Shown here one piece after another: positions 8,090 to 16,005 of a stretch of DNA of 34,881 bases (position 1 is its first letter; the number at the start of each line of letters is the position of its first letter). Source of the stretch: Flavobacteriales bacterium (GTDB lineage Bacteria > Bacteroidota > Bacteroidia > Flavobacteriales_D > Sanyastnellaceae); assembly GCA_015663855.1 (NCBI GenBank), contig DQRJ01000140.1, positions 1-34,881 on the forward strand, read 5' to 3'. The notes beneath the pieces were generated by a model. That model did not search any database. It saw only the letters and a program-made list of their open reading frames with translations, and was not told the DNA's origin. A program made the translations under genes and the position numbers.

Positions 8090-9541
8090 ATGATAAGATT
8101 GTTAAGCGTTCTACTTTTTATTCTTACTATTGATGGTGTTTGCGCCCAAACTACGGGTATTGAAGTCCTCAGGTATCAATTAGCTAACGAAGGAGCATAC
8201 ATAGATGTATGCATAGAGATCGCGCCGAATGACATGAAGATTGAGTTAGAAGACACAGTTTGGCATTCAACTGCTAACATTACTGTATTACTAGAGCAAG
8301 AAGGTGAGATAACAGGAGTAAGAAAAATTAATTTATCAGGTCCTGAAACTTGTGATTCCACTGAAGCGTGGTCGTCTAGTCACTTACATATTGAAAGATT
8401 CAAGATAGATCCGGGTAATTACATTACGACAGTACTAATCGACGGTCTGGATTACGAACTACAAGAAGATGTCTTAATTCCACTAAGCGGGACACCAATG
8501 TTGTCCGATGTAATGCTCGTAGAAGCTTATTCTAAGAGCGTTAAGGGTGAAGAAACAGAGTTTTCTAGATCGGGAATGAACATAATCCCACTTGTAGACA
8601 CAAGGATTTCGCCTGAAGCTCGTATAGCGAAGTTTTACGTTGAGCTATACAACATAGACCAAGTCGTAGGTAAAGACTCTCTATTCCTAATGTCATTTGG
8701 GTTCACCGGTAGCGATGGACGTCTTTCACTTAACCACACAAGGTATTTGAGACTACGAGCAGATAATATCCTCCCCGTTTTTGAGACTTTGCCCGTAGAT
8801 GTATCTGTCCCACCTATAGAGGGCGGATTATTGAAGATCGAAATAAGAACCAGAGAAGGACATTTAGTCACCTCTATAGATTACCCCGTAAGTCGTTGGA
8901 CTGCAAATGATGGAGAGTCGAATGATGTACCGCTATTAAATTTCGCAACTCACTGGGACGACGTAGACCAGCTATACCGTCACCTCGAAGATCACCTTCC
9001 CATTGCCTCTCCTACTCAACAGAATACAATACTTCATACTCTAAAGCATTCGAGGGATTTACATATGATGAGTGGTTTCCTTGAGCATTTTTGGGTCAGT
9101 CGCAATCCTGAAAACCCTCAACAAGCTTGGCAGAATTATTCTCATGAAGTAATGGTTGTCGATAGTGTATTCGGGGGATGCAGAAGCGGGCACGGAGCTG
9201 ATACAGACCAGGGATATGTGTATCTTAAATATGGAAGACCAAACACAATTGTACAAAGACTTCACGGAACTGATTACTATCCGTACGAGATTTGGCATTA
9301 TCACCACACATTAGGTTTGTCGAATAGAAGATTTTTATTTTACGCACCTCACGTAGTTGGAGAGTGTTTAGAGATTTTACAAACTGATTTGCCTGGTGAA
9401 AAGAGAAATGACGATTGGATAGAGATCTTAAAGTCAAGGGAGAACAGATTAAGAGTAACGGATTCTCAACTTAATAGACTCAATCCTAGGGATACATTTT
9501 CTAGAGAAGAACCTGAAGATTTATACTACAACCCTAGATGA
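8090..9541 (+). CDS. GWxTD domain-containing exported protein
   Basis: This 483-residue protein has a signal peptide of about 20 residues (hydrophobic LLSVLLFILTI, then CAQ). The middle is beta-rich. The C-terminal third carries the GWxTD-family core: GADTDQGYVYLKYGRPN at 369-385, followed by the conserved PYEIWHYHH at 398-406. The signature tryptophan is alanine here (GADTD). The family is widespread in Bacteroidota and related phyla as periplasmic or surface proteins, and its biochemical role is unknown. It shares an ATGA stop/start overlap with the glycosyltransferase gene, so the two are probably translationally coupled. A 7/8 match to the -7 element (TATTTTTA, 8078-8085) lies just upstream of the start. 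Confidence 0.82.
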   Translation: MIRLLSVLLFILTIDGVCAQTTGIEVLRYQLANEGAYIDVCIEIAPNDMKIELEDTVWHSTANITVLLEQEGEITGVRKINLSGPETCDSTEAWSSSHLHIERFKIDPGNYITTVLIDGLDYELQEDVLIPLSGTPMLSDVMLVEAYSKSVKGEETEFSRSGMNIIPLVDTRISPEARIAKFYVELYNIDQVVGKDSLFLMSFGFTGSDGRLSLNHTRYLRLRADNILPVFETLPVDVSVPPIEGGLLKIEIRTREGHLVTSIDYPVSRWTANDGESNDVPLLNFATHWDDVDQLYRHLEDHLPIASPTQQNTILHTLKHSRDLHMMSGFLEHFWVSRNPENPQQAWQNYSHEVMVVDSVFGGCRSGHGADTDQGYVYLKYGRPNTIVQRLHGTDYYPYEIWHYHHTLGLSNRRFLFYAPHVVGECLEILQTDLPGEKRNDDWIEILKSRENRLRVTDSQLNRLNPRDTFSREEPEDLYYNPR

Positions 9542-10560
9542 ACACGATAGTAGCCATCCTTAACTGGAACGGACTTGATCATTTAAAGGCATACTTACCT
9601 TCAGTTGTAGAGTTTTCTACGGGGGAAATTTACGTTATAGATAATGGTTCTACAGACGATTCTGTAAAGTGGATAAACGCGAACTACCCTAATGTTTCAG
9701 TAATAGAATTACCTGAAAATATCGGTTTTGCGGGTGGTTATAATGCTGGTTTCAACGAGATCAAAGCAGATAGATATATACTCCTAAACTCAGATGTTAG
9801 AGTTACCGAGGGATGGATGGATGCCGTTAACAAATCTATGGATGATAATAATTGGACCGCTTGCGCACCTCTCATCCTAGACGATAAAAACCCTAAATAC
9901 TACGAATATGCAGGGGCTGCTGGCGGCTTTATTGATAAGGATGGGTTTATGTTTTGCGCTGGCAGGTTATTCGACGCGATTGAAAAAGCGGACGACACCT
10001 ATAAACATGATAAAGAAGTGTTTTGGGCCTCGGGTGCTGCACTATTTGTGGATTCCAAGGTTTGGAGTGAAATCGGCGGTCTTGATTCCGATTTGTTCGC
10101 TCATATGGAAGAAATAGATTTATGTTGGAGGTTAAAGAACCGTGGTTACAAGGTCGGGGCTTGTCGAAATGCTCGCGTTTATCATTTTGGAGGTGGGACT
10201 TTAACCTCATCCAGTCCTCGCAAGGTTTTTCTCAACTTTCGCAACAATCTTTTGATACTCTTAAAAAACCAAACCGGTTATCCCCTACTCTTCATTTATC
10301 GAAGACTAATACTAGATGGAATAGCGGGATTAAGATTCTTAATGAGGGGAGAAATTACTTACTTTTTAGCTGTTGTAAAAGCGCACCTAGCCTTCTATAT
10401 CATGATTCCCTCGACCCTAGTAAAAAGGCGACAAGAGATAGCAGCACGCAATACTCACAACGCTAATAGAGTTGGATTCTTTAAGAAGAGTATTCTAATT
10501 GAGTACTTCCTGAATAAATCTAAGTCTTTTACGGACCTGGATACTACCGATTTCGAATAG
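9538..10560 (+). CDS. Family 2 (GT-A) glycosyltransferase, rhamnosyltransferase-like
   Basis: This 340-residue protein starts with the GT2 fold: VAILNWNG (5-12), the nucleotide-binding VIDNGSTDDS (33-42) and NIGFAGGYNAG (61-71). A metal-binding LLNSDVRV (82-89) takes the place of the DxD motif. The acceptor region reads FWASGAALFV and then HMEEIDLCWR, where the acidic residues would supply the catalytic base. This motif set is typical of WcaA/RfbN-like enzymes that transfer a nucleotide-activated sugar to a lipid or polysaccharide acceptor. A weakly hydrophobic C-terminal stretch could associate with the membrane. The donor sugar cannot be told from sequence. It is coupled to the GWxTD gene upstream; comEC follows after 72 bases. 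Confidence 0.92.
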   Translation: MNTIVAILNWNGLDHLKAYLPSVVEFSTGEIYVIDNGSTDDSVKWINANYPNVSVIELPENIGFAGGYNAGFNEIKADRYILLNSDVRVTEGWMDAVNKSMDDNNWTACAPLILDDKNPKYYEYAGAAGGFIDKDGFMFCAGRLFDAIEKADDTYKHDKEVFWASGAALFVDSKVWSEIGGLDSDLFAHMEEIDLCWRLKNRGYKVGACRNARVYHFGGGTLTSSSPRKVFLNFRNNLLILLKNQTGYPLLFIYRRLILDGIAGLRFLMRGEITYFLAVVKAHLAFYIMIPSTLVKRRQEIAARNTHNANRVGFFKKSILIEYFLNKSKSFTDLDTTDFE

Positions 10561-10632
10561 ACTATAAAGTCTAGGGCTTCAACCATAAGTTCTTACTAAA
10601 TCCCATCTCGATTTGTACGTGTTTAGTCGTCG

Positions 10633-12090
10633 ATGAGAACTCATGCTCCATTATTACCATACACAATTGCGTTATGGTTAGGCTGTACGTTTGGCTTAAA
10701 TGGAGTAACTGCATTATCATATGTTTTCTATACGTGGCTTATACTTGGGTGTTGGATAGCATTTGGATGGAAGTATTCGTTTACGTCATTAAGGATGCTG
10801 CTGTTTTTAGTTTGCGGTTTCATAGGTTTTGGGAGGTCGTGTTTAGAAATTCATAATCGACCATACCCAGATGGAGGGTTTCATCTTATGACTATAACTT
10901 CTTGTAAACCCCTAGCGGTTTCACATGGAGAAAATATTTATGGCTACGGGAGGACTGAAGAGGTCGGGAAAGTAGCTTTTATTTGGCCTAAACAAATAAA
11001 ATTTCCCTCAAGTAAATTAAGGGCATTAGGTAAATGGGAGGAATTCCCTCCTCCTTCAAAATATAGATCCTTTGATTTCCGTAAATATTACGAATCGCTA
11101 GGATGTCGTGGCGTTTTTAAGCCCGCCTACACCTCTGAAAAGGCATTACAACTACCTAAAACGTTCCCCGAACTATTCAGGTCGAAAATGGCCTCAATTA
11201 TCGAGCGCGCAGAGGTCGAGACACCTGCCGACGGATTCCTCATGGGATTGTCGACGGGAGATAAGAGCATGATAAATCGCGAAATGAAAGATCTATTCGC
11301 GAATGCTGGTCTTGCTCATCTTCTAGCAGTCAGTGGATATCACGTAGGGCTAGTGGGGTTTATTCCTCTTTTGCTTTTGCGAAGCAGAAGACGGGAGATT
11401 AGATGGATTGCTATGATAGGGCTGATGCTTATTTGGGCATTTATTATTGCATGCGGAAGCCCTTGGTCAGCTGTTAGAGCGGGTATAATGATAAGTGTAG
11501 GGTGTTTATCAAGGTGGTTTGGGAGATCAATCCTTCCATGGCAAAGTTTAGCTCTTGCTGCATGGGTAGTCGTATGGATAGATCCATGGGCTCCTCAACA
11601 ATTGGGAACTCAGTTGAGTTTTGCTGCTACAGCAGGAATATTAGCAGTAGTGTCAAGCCCAAAGTGGTTAATATTAAGAATTCCTATAGCTGCTCAGTCC
11701 GCTACGATGGCATGGGCTGCATCGGCGTTTAATCAATTACCAATTTTGTTTTTACCCCTTAATGTTTTGGCGAGCTTAGTTGTCACTTTAGTAGGTGTGT
11801 TACTCGGTTTAGGGGCTGGGTTAAGTGGTGTTTATCCGTCGTTAAGTAACGAATTAGTGATGATTGGTGGTAACGTTGTAAACCAGTGTTTGGTCTATTT
11901 ACAAAGAATAAATGATGTTATCCCTCTTGCTTATGAAATCAAGTCTAGTCAAATGTACATAGTGGCCTCAGTAGCTGTTTGGGGATGGTTGTTAAGTTCT
12001 ACTATTCCCCAAATGTTAGCTCGAATCATATCGGCTACAGCAGTTGCTTTTGTGACCTTAAACCTGTTAGATCTACTAGTTAATCTTTAA
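10633..12090 (+). CDS. comEC: ComEC/Rec2-family DNA channel, short form
   Basis: This 485-residue polytopic membrane protein has an N-terminal membrane pair, an extracytoplasmic domain with FDFRKYYESLGCRGVF (147-162), and then the competence domain. The diagnostic block is MGLSTGDKSMINREM followed by AHLLAVSGYHVGL (228-240) and WSAVRAGIM (278-286). ComEC forms the inner-membrane channel that takes up single-stranded DNA during transformation. Known full-length homologues of 650-780 residues often carry a C-terminal metallo-beta-lactamase-like nuclease domain. That domain is absent here and the N-terminal part is also compact. The frame ends at a natural stop overlapping a convergent gene, and I see no frameshift. 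The gene may support DNA uptake, but no other competence gene is in the window. Confidence 0.88.
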   Translation: MRTHAPLLPYTIALWLGCTFGLNGVTALSYVFYTWLILGCWIAFGWKYSFTSLRMLLFLVCGFIGFGRSCLEIHNRPYPDGGFHLMTITSCKPLAVSHGENIYGYGRTEEVGKVAFIWPKQIKFPSSKLRALGKWEEFPPPSKYRSFDFRKYYESLGCRGVFKPAYTSEKALQLPKTFPELFRSKMASIIERAEVETPADGFLMGLSTGDKSMINREMKDLFANAGLAHLLAVSGYHVGLVGFIPLLLLRSRRREIRWIAMIGLMLIWAFIIACGSPWSAVRAGIMISVGCLSRWFGRSILPWQSLALAAWVVVWIDPWAPQQLGTQLSFAATAGILAVVSSPKWLILRIPIAAQSATMAWAASAFNQLPILFLPLNVLASLVVTLVGVLLGLGAGLSGVYPSLSNELVMIGGNVVNQCLVYLQRINDVIPLAYEIKSSQMYIVASVAVWGWLLSSTIPQMLARIISATAVAFVTLNLLDLLVNL

Positions 12091-12330
12091 TATGGTTGTT
12101 ATGACTTGATCGACATACCCCTCCCATTCTGGAATGTCTGCAATAGGTAAAATTGCGTTTACGCGGTTGTTTCTGCGGGAATATATTGCTTCTACAAAAA
12201 ATCCGTCTAGTTTGAAAATACATAGGATATATCTGTTCTCAACAATACGTTGAGCTAGACAGACGCCGTTGTCCCACATATAACTTGTCTTCTCATCGAG
12301 AGGTAGTCGGTTGAATAGATTGAGTTCCAT
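12076..12330 (-). CDS. Small protein of unknown function
   Basis: This 84-residue soluble protein starts with ATG and has no signal peptide or membrane helix. The middle (ILCIFKLDGFFVEAIYSR) looks like a beta-hairpin, and the C-terminus (EWEGYVDQVITTILKIN) like an amphipathic helix. The composition and its own upstream gap of 96 bases before the divergent HMG-CoA lyase support a real gene. Its 3' end overlaps comEC by 15 bases tail to tail. I do not recognise the family. Confidence 0.65.
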   Translation of the reverse strand: MELNLFNRLPLDEKTSYMWDNGVCLAQRIVENRYILCIFKLDGFFVEAIYSRRNNRVNAILPIADIPEWEGYVDQVITTILKIN

Positions 12331-12426
12331 AATAATTGTTGTTAGATAATATTCTCTACGTTACTTAATCATAATAGGTTTCAATAATTCTGAAAAAATA
12401 TAGAAAGTTCAGACTACCTTAGCTTT

Positions 12427-13302
12427 ATGGAGAGAATTCATTTAGTCGAATGCCCTAGGGATGCATTACAGGGTTGGCCCTACCCCGTCTCAACTGATGA
12501 TAAAATTGCTTATTACAGAACACTATTAGATGTAGGATTTGACACTTTAGATTTAGGATCTTTTGTCTCTCCTAAAGTTGTCCCTTCAATGGCTAATACG
12601 GATAAAGTAATAAATATTCTCGAAGATGAGGGGCTTTTGAGAAAAGATGGAACTAGAGCATTAGTAATAGTAGCTAACGAAAGAGGAGCTGAGAGAGCAT
12701 CGAAGTTTGAATCTATACAGGATATCGGTTTCCCTCTTTCTCTATCTGAGACATTTCAGCAAAAGAACACGGGTGCAAGTATTGAAGAAGCTTTTTTAAG
12801 ATTAGATAACATTCAAAATACTTGTTCCAATAATTCTAAGCGTCTTGTTGTTTACCTAAGCATGGGGTTTGGCAATCCTTATGGTGAAGACTGGCATCCA
12901 GAGATGTTAACTGAATTTTCAAACCGACTAAATTCTGAATTAAGTGTTGAGGTTATTGCCTTGAGTGATACGGTGGGTAATGCTGATGAAGAGACTGTTG
13001 AGAAGGCATTCTCTGCTGTAATTAGTGATCTGCCTAAAGTAGAGTTTGGCGCACATTTACATCTGCATGCTACTGCTGGTATGAAAAAAGTAGAGGCAGC
13101 TCTCAGAGGAGGCTGCCTTAGATTTGATGGAGCGATAAGAGGAATTGGAGGATGTCCTTTAGCTCAAGATAGTTTAGTGGGAAATGCTCCTACTGAGCGT
13201 CTAGTCGAGTTGTTTACTAATAAAGGCTTATGGAATATTAGTAACGAAAGAGCTTGGAGTCAAGCTCAAAGTATGGCAGCTTCAATATTTGCCGAACACT
13301 AA
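12427..13302 (+). CDS. Hydroxymethylglutaryl-CoA lyase
   Basis: This 291-residue TIM-barrel enzyme is expected to split HMG-CoA into acetyl-CoA and acetoacetate, the last step of leucine degradation. Visible motifs: CPRDALQ (9-15) with the catalytic R11-D12 pair, SFVSPKVVPSM (45-55), the metal-binding HLH (212-214) and the flexible-loop cysteine C243 in GGCPLAQDSLVGN, with N253 matching the ligand asparagine. Relative to the human enzyme there are substitutions: the glutamate before SFVSPK is D42, the aspartate after the second histidine of the metal motif is alanine, and DGLQ is DALQ. The key catalytic Arg, Asp, His and Cys all remain. A related isopropylmalate-synthase-like lyase is possible but fits less well. 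No other leucine-degradation gene is adjacent. Confidence 0.9.
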   Translation: MERIHLVECPRDALQGWPYPVSTDDKIAYYRTLLDVGFDTLDLGSFVSPKVVPSMANTDKVINILEDEGLLRKDGTRALVIVANERGAERASKFESIQDIGFPLSLSETFQQKNTGASIEEAFLRLDNIQNTCSNNSKRLVVYLSMGFGNPYGEDWHPEMLTEFSNRLNSELSVEVIALSDTVGNADEETVEKAFSAVISDLPKVEFGAHLHLHATAGMKKVEAALRGGCLRFDGAIRGIGGCPLAQDSLVGNAPTERLVELFTNKGLWNISNERAWSQAQSMAASIFAEH

Positions 13303-13349
13303 AAATAAAAGCCAAATCAGTTTAAACTGTGATTGAATTCAATAAAGCC

Positions 13350-13371
13350 ATACTTAGGTTTAAATAAGTAT
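13350..13371 (+). terminator. Weak stem-loop after HMG-CoA lyase
   Basis: ATACTTA (13350-13356) and TAAGTAT (13365-13371) form a 7-base stem with an 8-base loop. The stem is AT-rich and no clean T-run follows. The rest of the 173-base gap up to the ZIP gene shows nothing clear. Confidence 0.2.
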
Positions 13372-13475
13372 ATAGTTTCAAATCTGAGTACTGATATATG
13401 TATACGGTAGTGTTTCATAGGAATATTTTCTACCCCTCTTACGCTTATTTAAGATAAATAGTTACACTTTGATAT

Positions 13476-14249
13476 TTATGCCAAAGTCACATATGCAATT
13501 CCTAGCCCTAACAGAGTTGCTACAAGCTTTCTTAAATTAAAACTATGCCCCTCCCCGCTCTCGAACAGCACTGTGGTTGATACATGCAGTAGTATTCCTA
13601 TGACTAACCCATTAGTTGCCGCTAAAATGGTGTCTATATTTCCTGATGAAATTGCGTTCGAATGAATTACGATGTCATAGAAACACATTCCAGCTAATGG
13701 CATAAGGCCGAAAAATGTAATTAAACTCCACCTTACAATTCTTGTTGCTCCTGTAGATTTAATGAGCCCCATTAAGACTAATGCAACTGGCAATTTATGA
13801 AGCGCTAATCCAATAAACAATGCAGATCCTATTGCCGTTGAAGCATGAACATGTACGTGCACATGACCCATAGTATTTACAGCCACAGCACCTTCGGCAA
13901 GTGGCATAGACTCAAGAAATGCGTGAAGGCAAAGGCTTGCAATCGCAGCCCATGGCATTACATTAGAGTGATTATGACTAGGTGAAAGATGAACGTGTCC
14001 GTGTTCAAGCCCTTTAGATATGTATTCGAGGAAGATTTGGACTAAAAAACCTATTAAAACAAAAGTCCCCGCAATTGAATGAAAACGGAAAGCTTCAGGT
14101 ACAAGGTGAAGGAAAATAAGCCCCATAATGTAAGCCCCTCCGAAAGCTAGGATAATAGAGAGATTCCGCATGGCTTTCTCTCCCATAATCTCCAAGGCGA
14201 GCCCTCCAATAATAGCTACTAATAAAAGTGATAAACCTGTCAATAACAT
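13476..14249 (-). CDS. ZIP-family divalent metal transporter
   Basis: I place the start at ATG 14249, giving 257 residues, because it overlaps the methyltransferase stop as TAATG and the protein then begins directly with membrane helix 1. An upstream ATG at 14282 would add 11 residues inside the methyltransferase. About eight hydrophobic segments are visible. The ZIP metal site is present as HAFLE in helix 4 and HKLPVAL in helix 5. Two histidine-rich loops (GHVHLSPSHNH and GHVHVHVH) probably bind metal. ZIPs import zinc, iron or manganese into the cytoplasm. Translational coupling to the methyltransferase is likely. Metal specificity cannot be read from the sequence. Confidence 0.92.
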   Translation of the reverse strand: MLLTGLSLLLVAIIGGLALEIMGEKAMRNLSIILAFGGAYIMGLIFLHLVPEAFRFHSIAGTFVLIGFLVQIFLEYISKGLEHGHVHLSPSHNHSNVMPWAAIASLCLHAFLESMPLAEGAVAVNTMGHVHVHVHASTAIGSALFIGLALHKLPVALVLMGLIKSTGATRIVRWSLITFFGLMPLAGMCFYDIVIHSNAISSGNIDTILAATNGLVIGILLHVSTTVLFESGEGHSFNLRKLVATLLGLGIAYVTLA

Positions 14250-15037
14250 TAAACTTCCATTTTTCGAGCGACTAAAATACATCGAGGAGAACTAGAACTA
14301 TGCATACCTAATTCATAATCGCCATAAATACTTTCTACAATTAATCCAACTTTACCTAATAACACGCTTAATTCCTTGTGAGACCAGGCATATACTTGCT
14401 CTACATGTGTATGTCTTTCCCCATCAGATTCTATAAAAGAAATTGACTTTTGTATAAAATCACCTGAAATTCTTCTGTTTATTTCAAAAGTATAAGCGCC
14501 CTTAGTAATGGACTCTGTTGGGGTTAAGTTGTCTATTGTCATCTGAAGATTAAGGTAATCCAGAACTAAAACGCCGTTTGGTTTTAAAGCTTTACTAAAT
14601 CCTTCAACCACCTTGTAATGATCCTGTTTGTCTGAGAAGTATCCAAAACTTGTAAATAAGTTAGTCACCAAATCAAATTGATCGTGCCACGCCGTTTCAT
14701 TTCTTAAGTCTCTCAGATCTAAAACCTTAAAAAAAGTACTTAATTTAAGTTTATTCGATCTTTTCTGTGCCATTTCAATACTTTGTGGACTTAAGTCAAA
14801 TCCAGCTACATCATACCCTAATTGTGCCCAAGCAAAGACGTGTCGTCCAGCACCACAACCAGCGTCAAGAACTTTGAAACCACTATTTCCTAGGTGAATA
14901 TGTAGTTGATTTATTAGATCCTTTGCCTCGTCTTCATCTCTATTGCCGTATAATAAGTGATAAGCATGTGAATTAAACCATGAGGCAAACCAGTCATCGT
15001 CTGTTTTCCACAGTTCATAATTAATTTCTCTTTTCAT
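14249..15037 (-). CDS. Class I SAM-dependent methyltransferase
   Basis: The SAM-binding glycine loop reads VLDAGCGAGRHV, followed by an acidic end of strand 2 in AGFDLSPQSIEMA and FDLVTNLFTSFGYF for motif II. These are standard for class I small-molecule methyltransferases. I favour ATG 15037 (262 residues), which begins shortly before WFASWFNSHAYHLLYGNRDE, where Bacteroidota homologues usually start. A longer version from 15106 (285 residues) would overlap the divergent siaB start by 29 bases. A near-match to the -7 box lies just upstream of 15037. The substrate is unknown. Coupling to the ZIP gene by TAATG overlap does not by itself imply a metal-related substrate. Confidence 0.88.
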   Translation of the reverse strand: MKREINYELWKTDDDWFASWFNSHAYHLLYGNRDEDEAKDLINQLHIHLGNSGFKVLDAGCGAGRHVFAWAQLGYDVAGFDLSPQSIEMAQKRSNKLKLSTFFKVLDLRDLRNETAWHDQFDLVTNLFTSFGYFSDKQDHYKVVEGFSKALKPNGVLVLDYLNLQMTIDNLTPTESITKGAYTFEINRRISGDFIQKSISFIESDGERHTHVEQVYAWSHKELSVLLGKVGLIVESIYGDYELGMHSSSSPRCILVARKMEV

Positions 15038-15077
15038 TTGATGCAAAAATGAGGAATTCAACACGTAATTTCGATTA

Positions 15078-15632
15078 ATGTCTGACTTAAACTTTTCTAA
15101 CCGCAAAACAAATCCGCAATCCTTTATGCCACAGGGAGATACGGTGGTGGTGGGTTATGCCGGCGAGTTTAAACCTGTGACTTCCGATTTTTTATTAGGC
15201 TGGCTTGAGAGACTAAATGCAGAAAACAGTTCTCTTTCTAGAATAAAATCGAAAAGAATATTTAGAGCTGCCGTCGAATTGATACAGAACCTGATTCATC
15301 ATTCACATTCCTCCAATTCTACTTTTCTAGTATCTAAATCTGAAGACGGAAAGATATACACTTTAATGTCTACAAACCCTGTAAACACAATACAAGCAGA
15401 CAAATTAGCTTCTGCTATAAATTCAATAAAGGATACTGATGATGAGGATTTGAGGGGGTTGAAATTGAATGTCCTAGAAAGAGAGTCAAGAAGTTCTCAC
15501 GGAGGTGGAGGAATGGGGCTTTTAGATCTTACCTTACTTTCTTATGGGAATATTAGCTATGAATTCTTACCTTGGTCAGAAGGTTTACTCCTTTATTGCC
15601 TAACAGTTCAAATACATTCAATTCCTTCATAA
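15078..15632 (+). CDS. siaB: SiaB-family kinase (GHKL-like fold)
   Basis: This 184-residue protein resembles SiaB, the kinase that phosphorylates SiaC in Pseudomonas. It has an N-box-like helix AVELIQNLIHHS (65-76, N71) and a glycine-rich lid SSHGGGGMGLLDL (139-151), consistent with a histidine-kinase-type ATPase fold acting as a protein kinase. SiaC is encoded one base after the stop, which strongly supports the assignment. An internal ATG at 15126 would give 168 residues, but the family usually has about 20 residues before the first strand (VVVGYAGEF), so 15078 is preferred. No SiaA phosphatase or SiaD diguanylate cyclase gene is nearby. Confidence 0.85.
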   Translation: MSDLNFSNRKTNPQSFMPQGDTVVVGYAGEFKPVTSDFLLGWLERLNAENSSLSRIKSKRIFRAAVELIQNLIHHSHSSNSTFLVSKSEDGKIYTLMSTNPVNTIQADKLASAINSIKDTDDEDLRGLKLNVLERESRSSHGGGGMGLLDLTLLSYGNISYEFLPWSEGLLLYCLTVQIHSIPS

Positions 15633-15633
15633 C

Positions 15634-16005
15634 ATGGAGAATATCATTATTAACAGCACATCTAAAACTCCTGAAGTTGCCTTTTTAGCTGAAGCAAGGA
15701 CTATGAAATTGTCAGGAAGAAGCATCCCTGAGAACTCTATCGATTTCTTTGCACCCCTCATTGAATGGGCTGATGGCCTATGTAGTATAGATGGATTTGT
15801 AGAAGTTAATATTAGATTGGAGTACTTTAATACGAGTTCATCTAAATGCCTGATGGACCTATTAAAGCGTATCGAGTCCTCTTCAGTCGACGCTTGCGTA
15901 AATTGGTTTTACGAGGAAGAAGATGAAGATATGCTTGAAGCGGGTGAAGATTATGATGCTATAATTGATCTTCCGTTTAAGCTAATTGCTACCGAGACAC
16001 TTTAA
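15634..16005 (+). CDS. siaC: SiaC-family regulatory phosphoprotein (DUF1987)
   Basis: This 123-residue protein contains the family hallmarks: LSGRSIPENSIDFFAPLIEWA (26-46), LEYFNTSSSKCLMDLLKRI (62-80) and an acidic WFYEEEDEDMLEAGEDYDAIIDLPF ending. T67 in YFNTSSSK corresponds to the threonine phosphorylated by SiaB in Pseudomonas, where dephosphorylated SiaC activates the diguanylate cyclase SiaD. It starts one base after siaB stops, so the pair is almost certainly translationally coupled. Its 3' end overlaps the convergent ABC transporter gene by 17 bases. The output partner here is unknown because no cyclase gene is close. Confidence 0.93.
   Translation: MENIIINSTSKTPEVAFLAEARTMKLSGRSIPENSIDFFAPLIEWADGLCSIDGFVEVNIRLEYFNTSSSKCLMDLLKRIESSSVDACVNWFYEEEDEDMLEAGEDYDAIIDLPFKLIATETL

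Noticed and set aside
9908..10466. Overlapping frames on both strands inside the glycosyltransferase
   Set aside because: They are shadows of a gene with a full set of GT2 motifs and show no domain of their own.
10633..12090. comEC as a frameshifted or truncated pseudogene
   Set aside because: All competence-domain motifs are in one intact frame ending in a natural stop, and the DNA after it belongs to a convergent gene rather than to a displaced lactamase domain.
13466..13487. ACTTTG...CAAAGT inverted repeat at the end of the ZIP gene as a terminator
   Set aside because: The stem is only 6 bases, spans the stop codon, and has no T-run after it on the minus strand.
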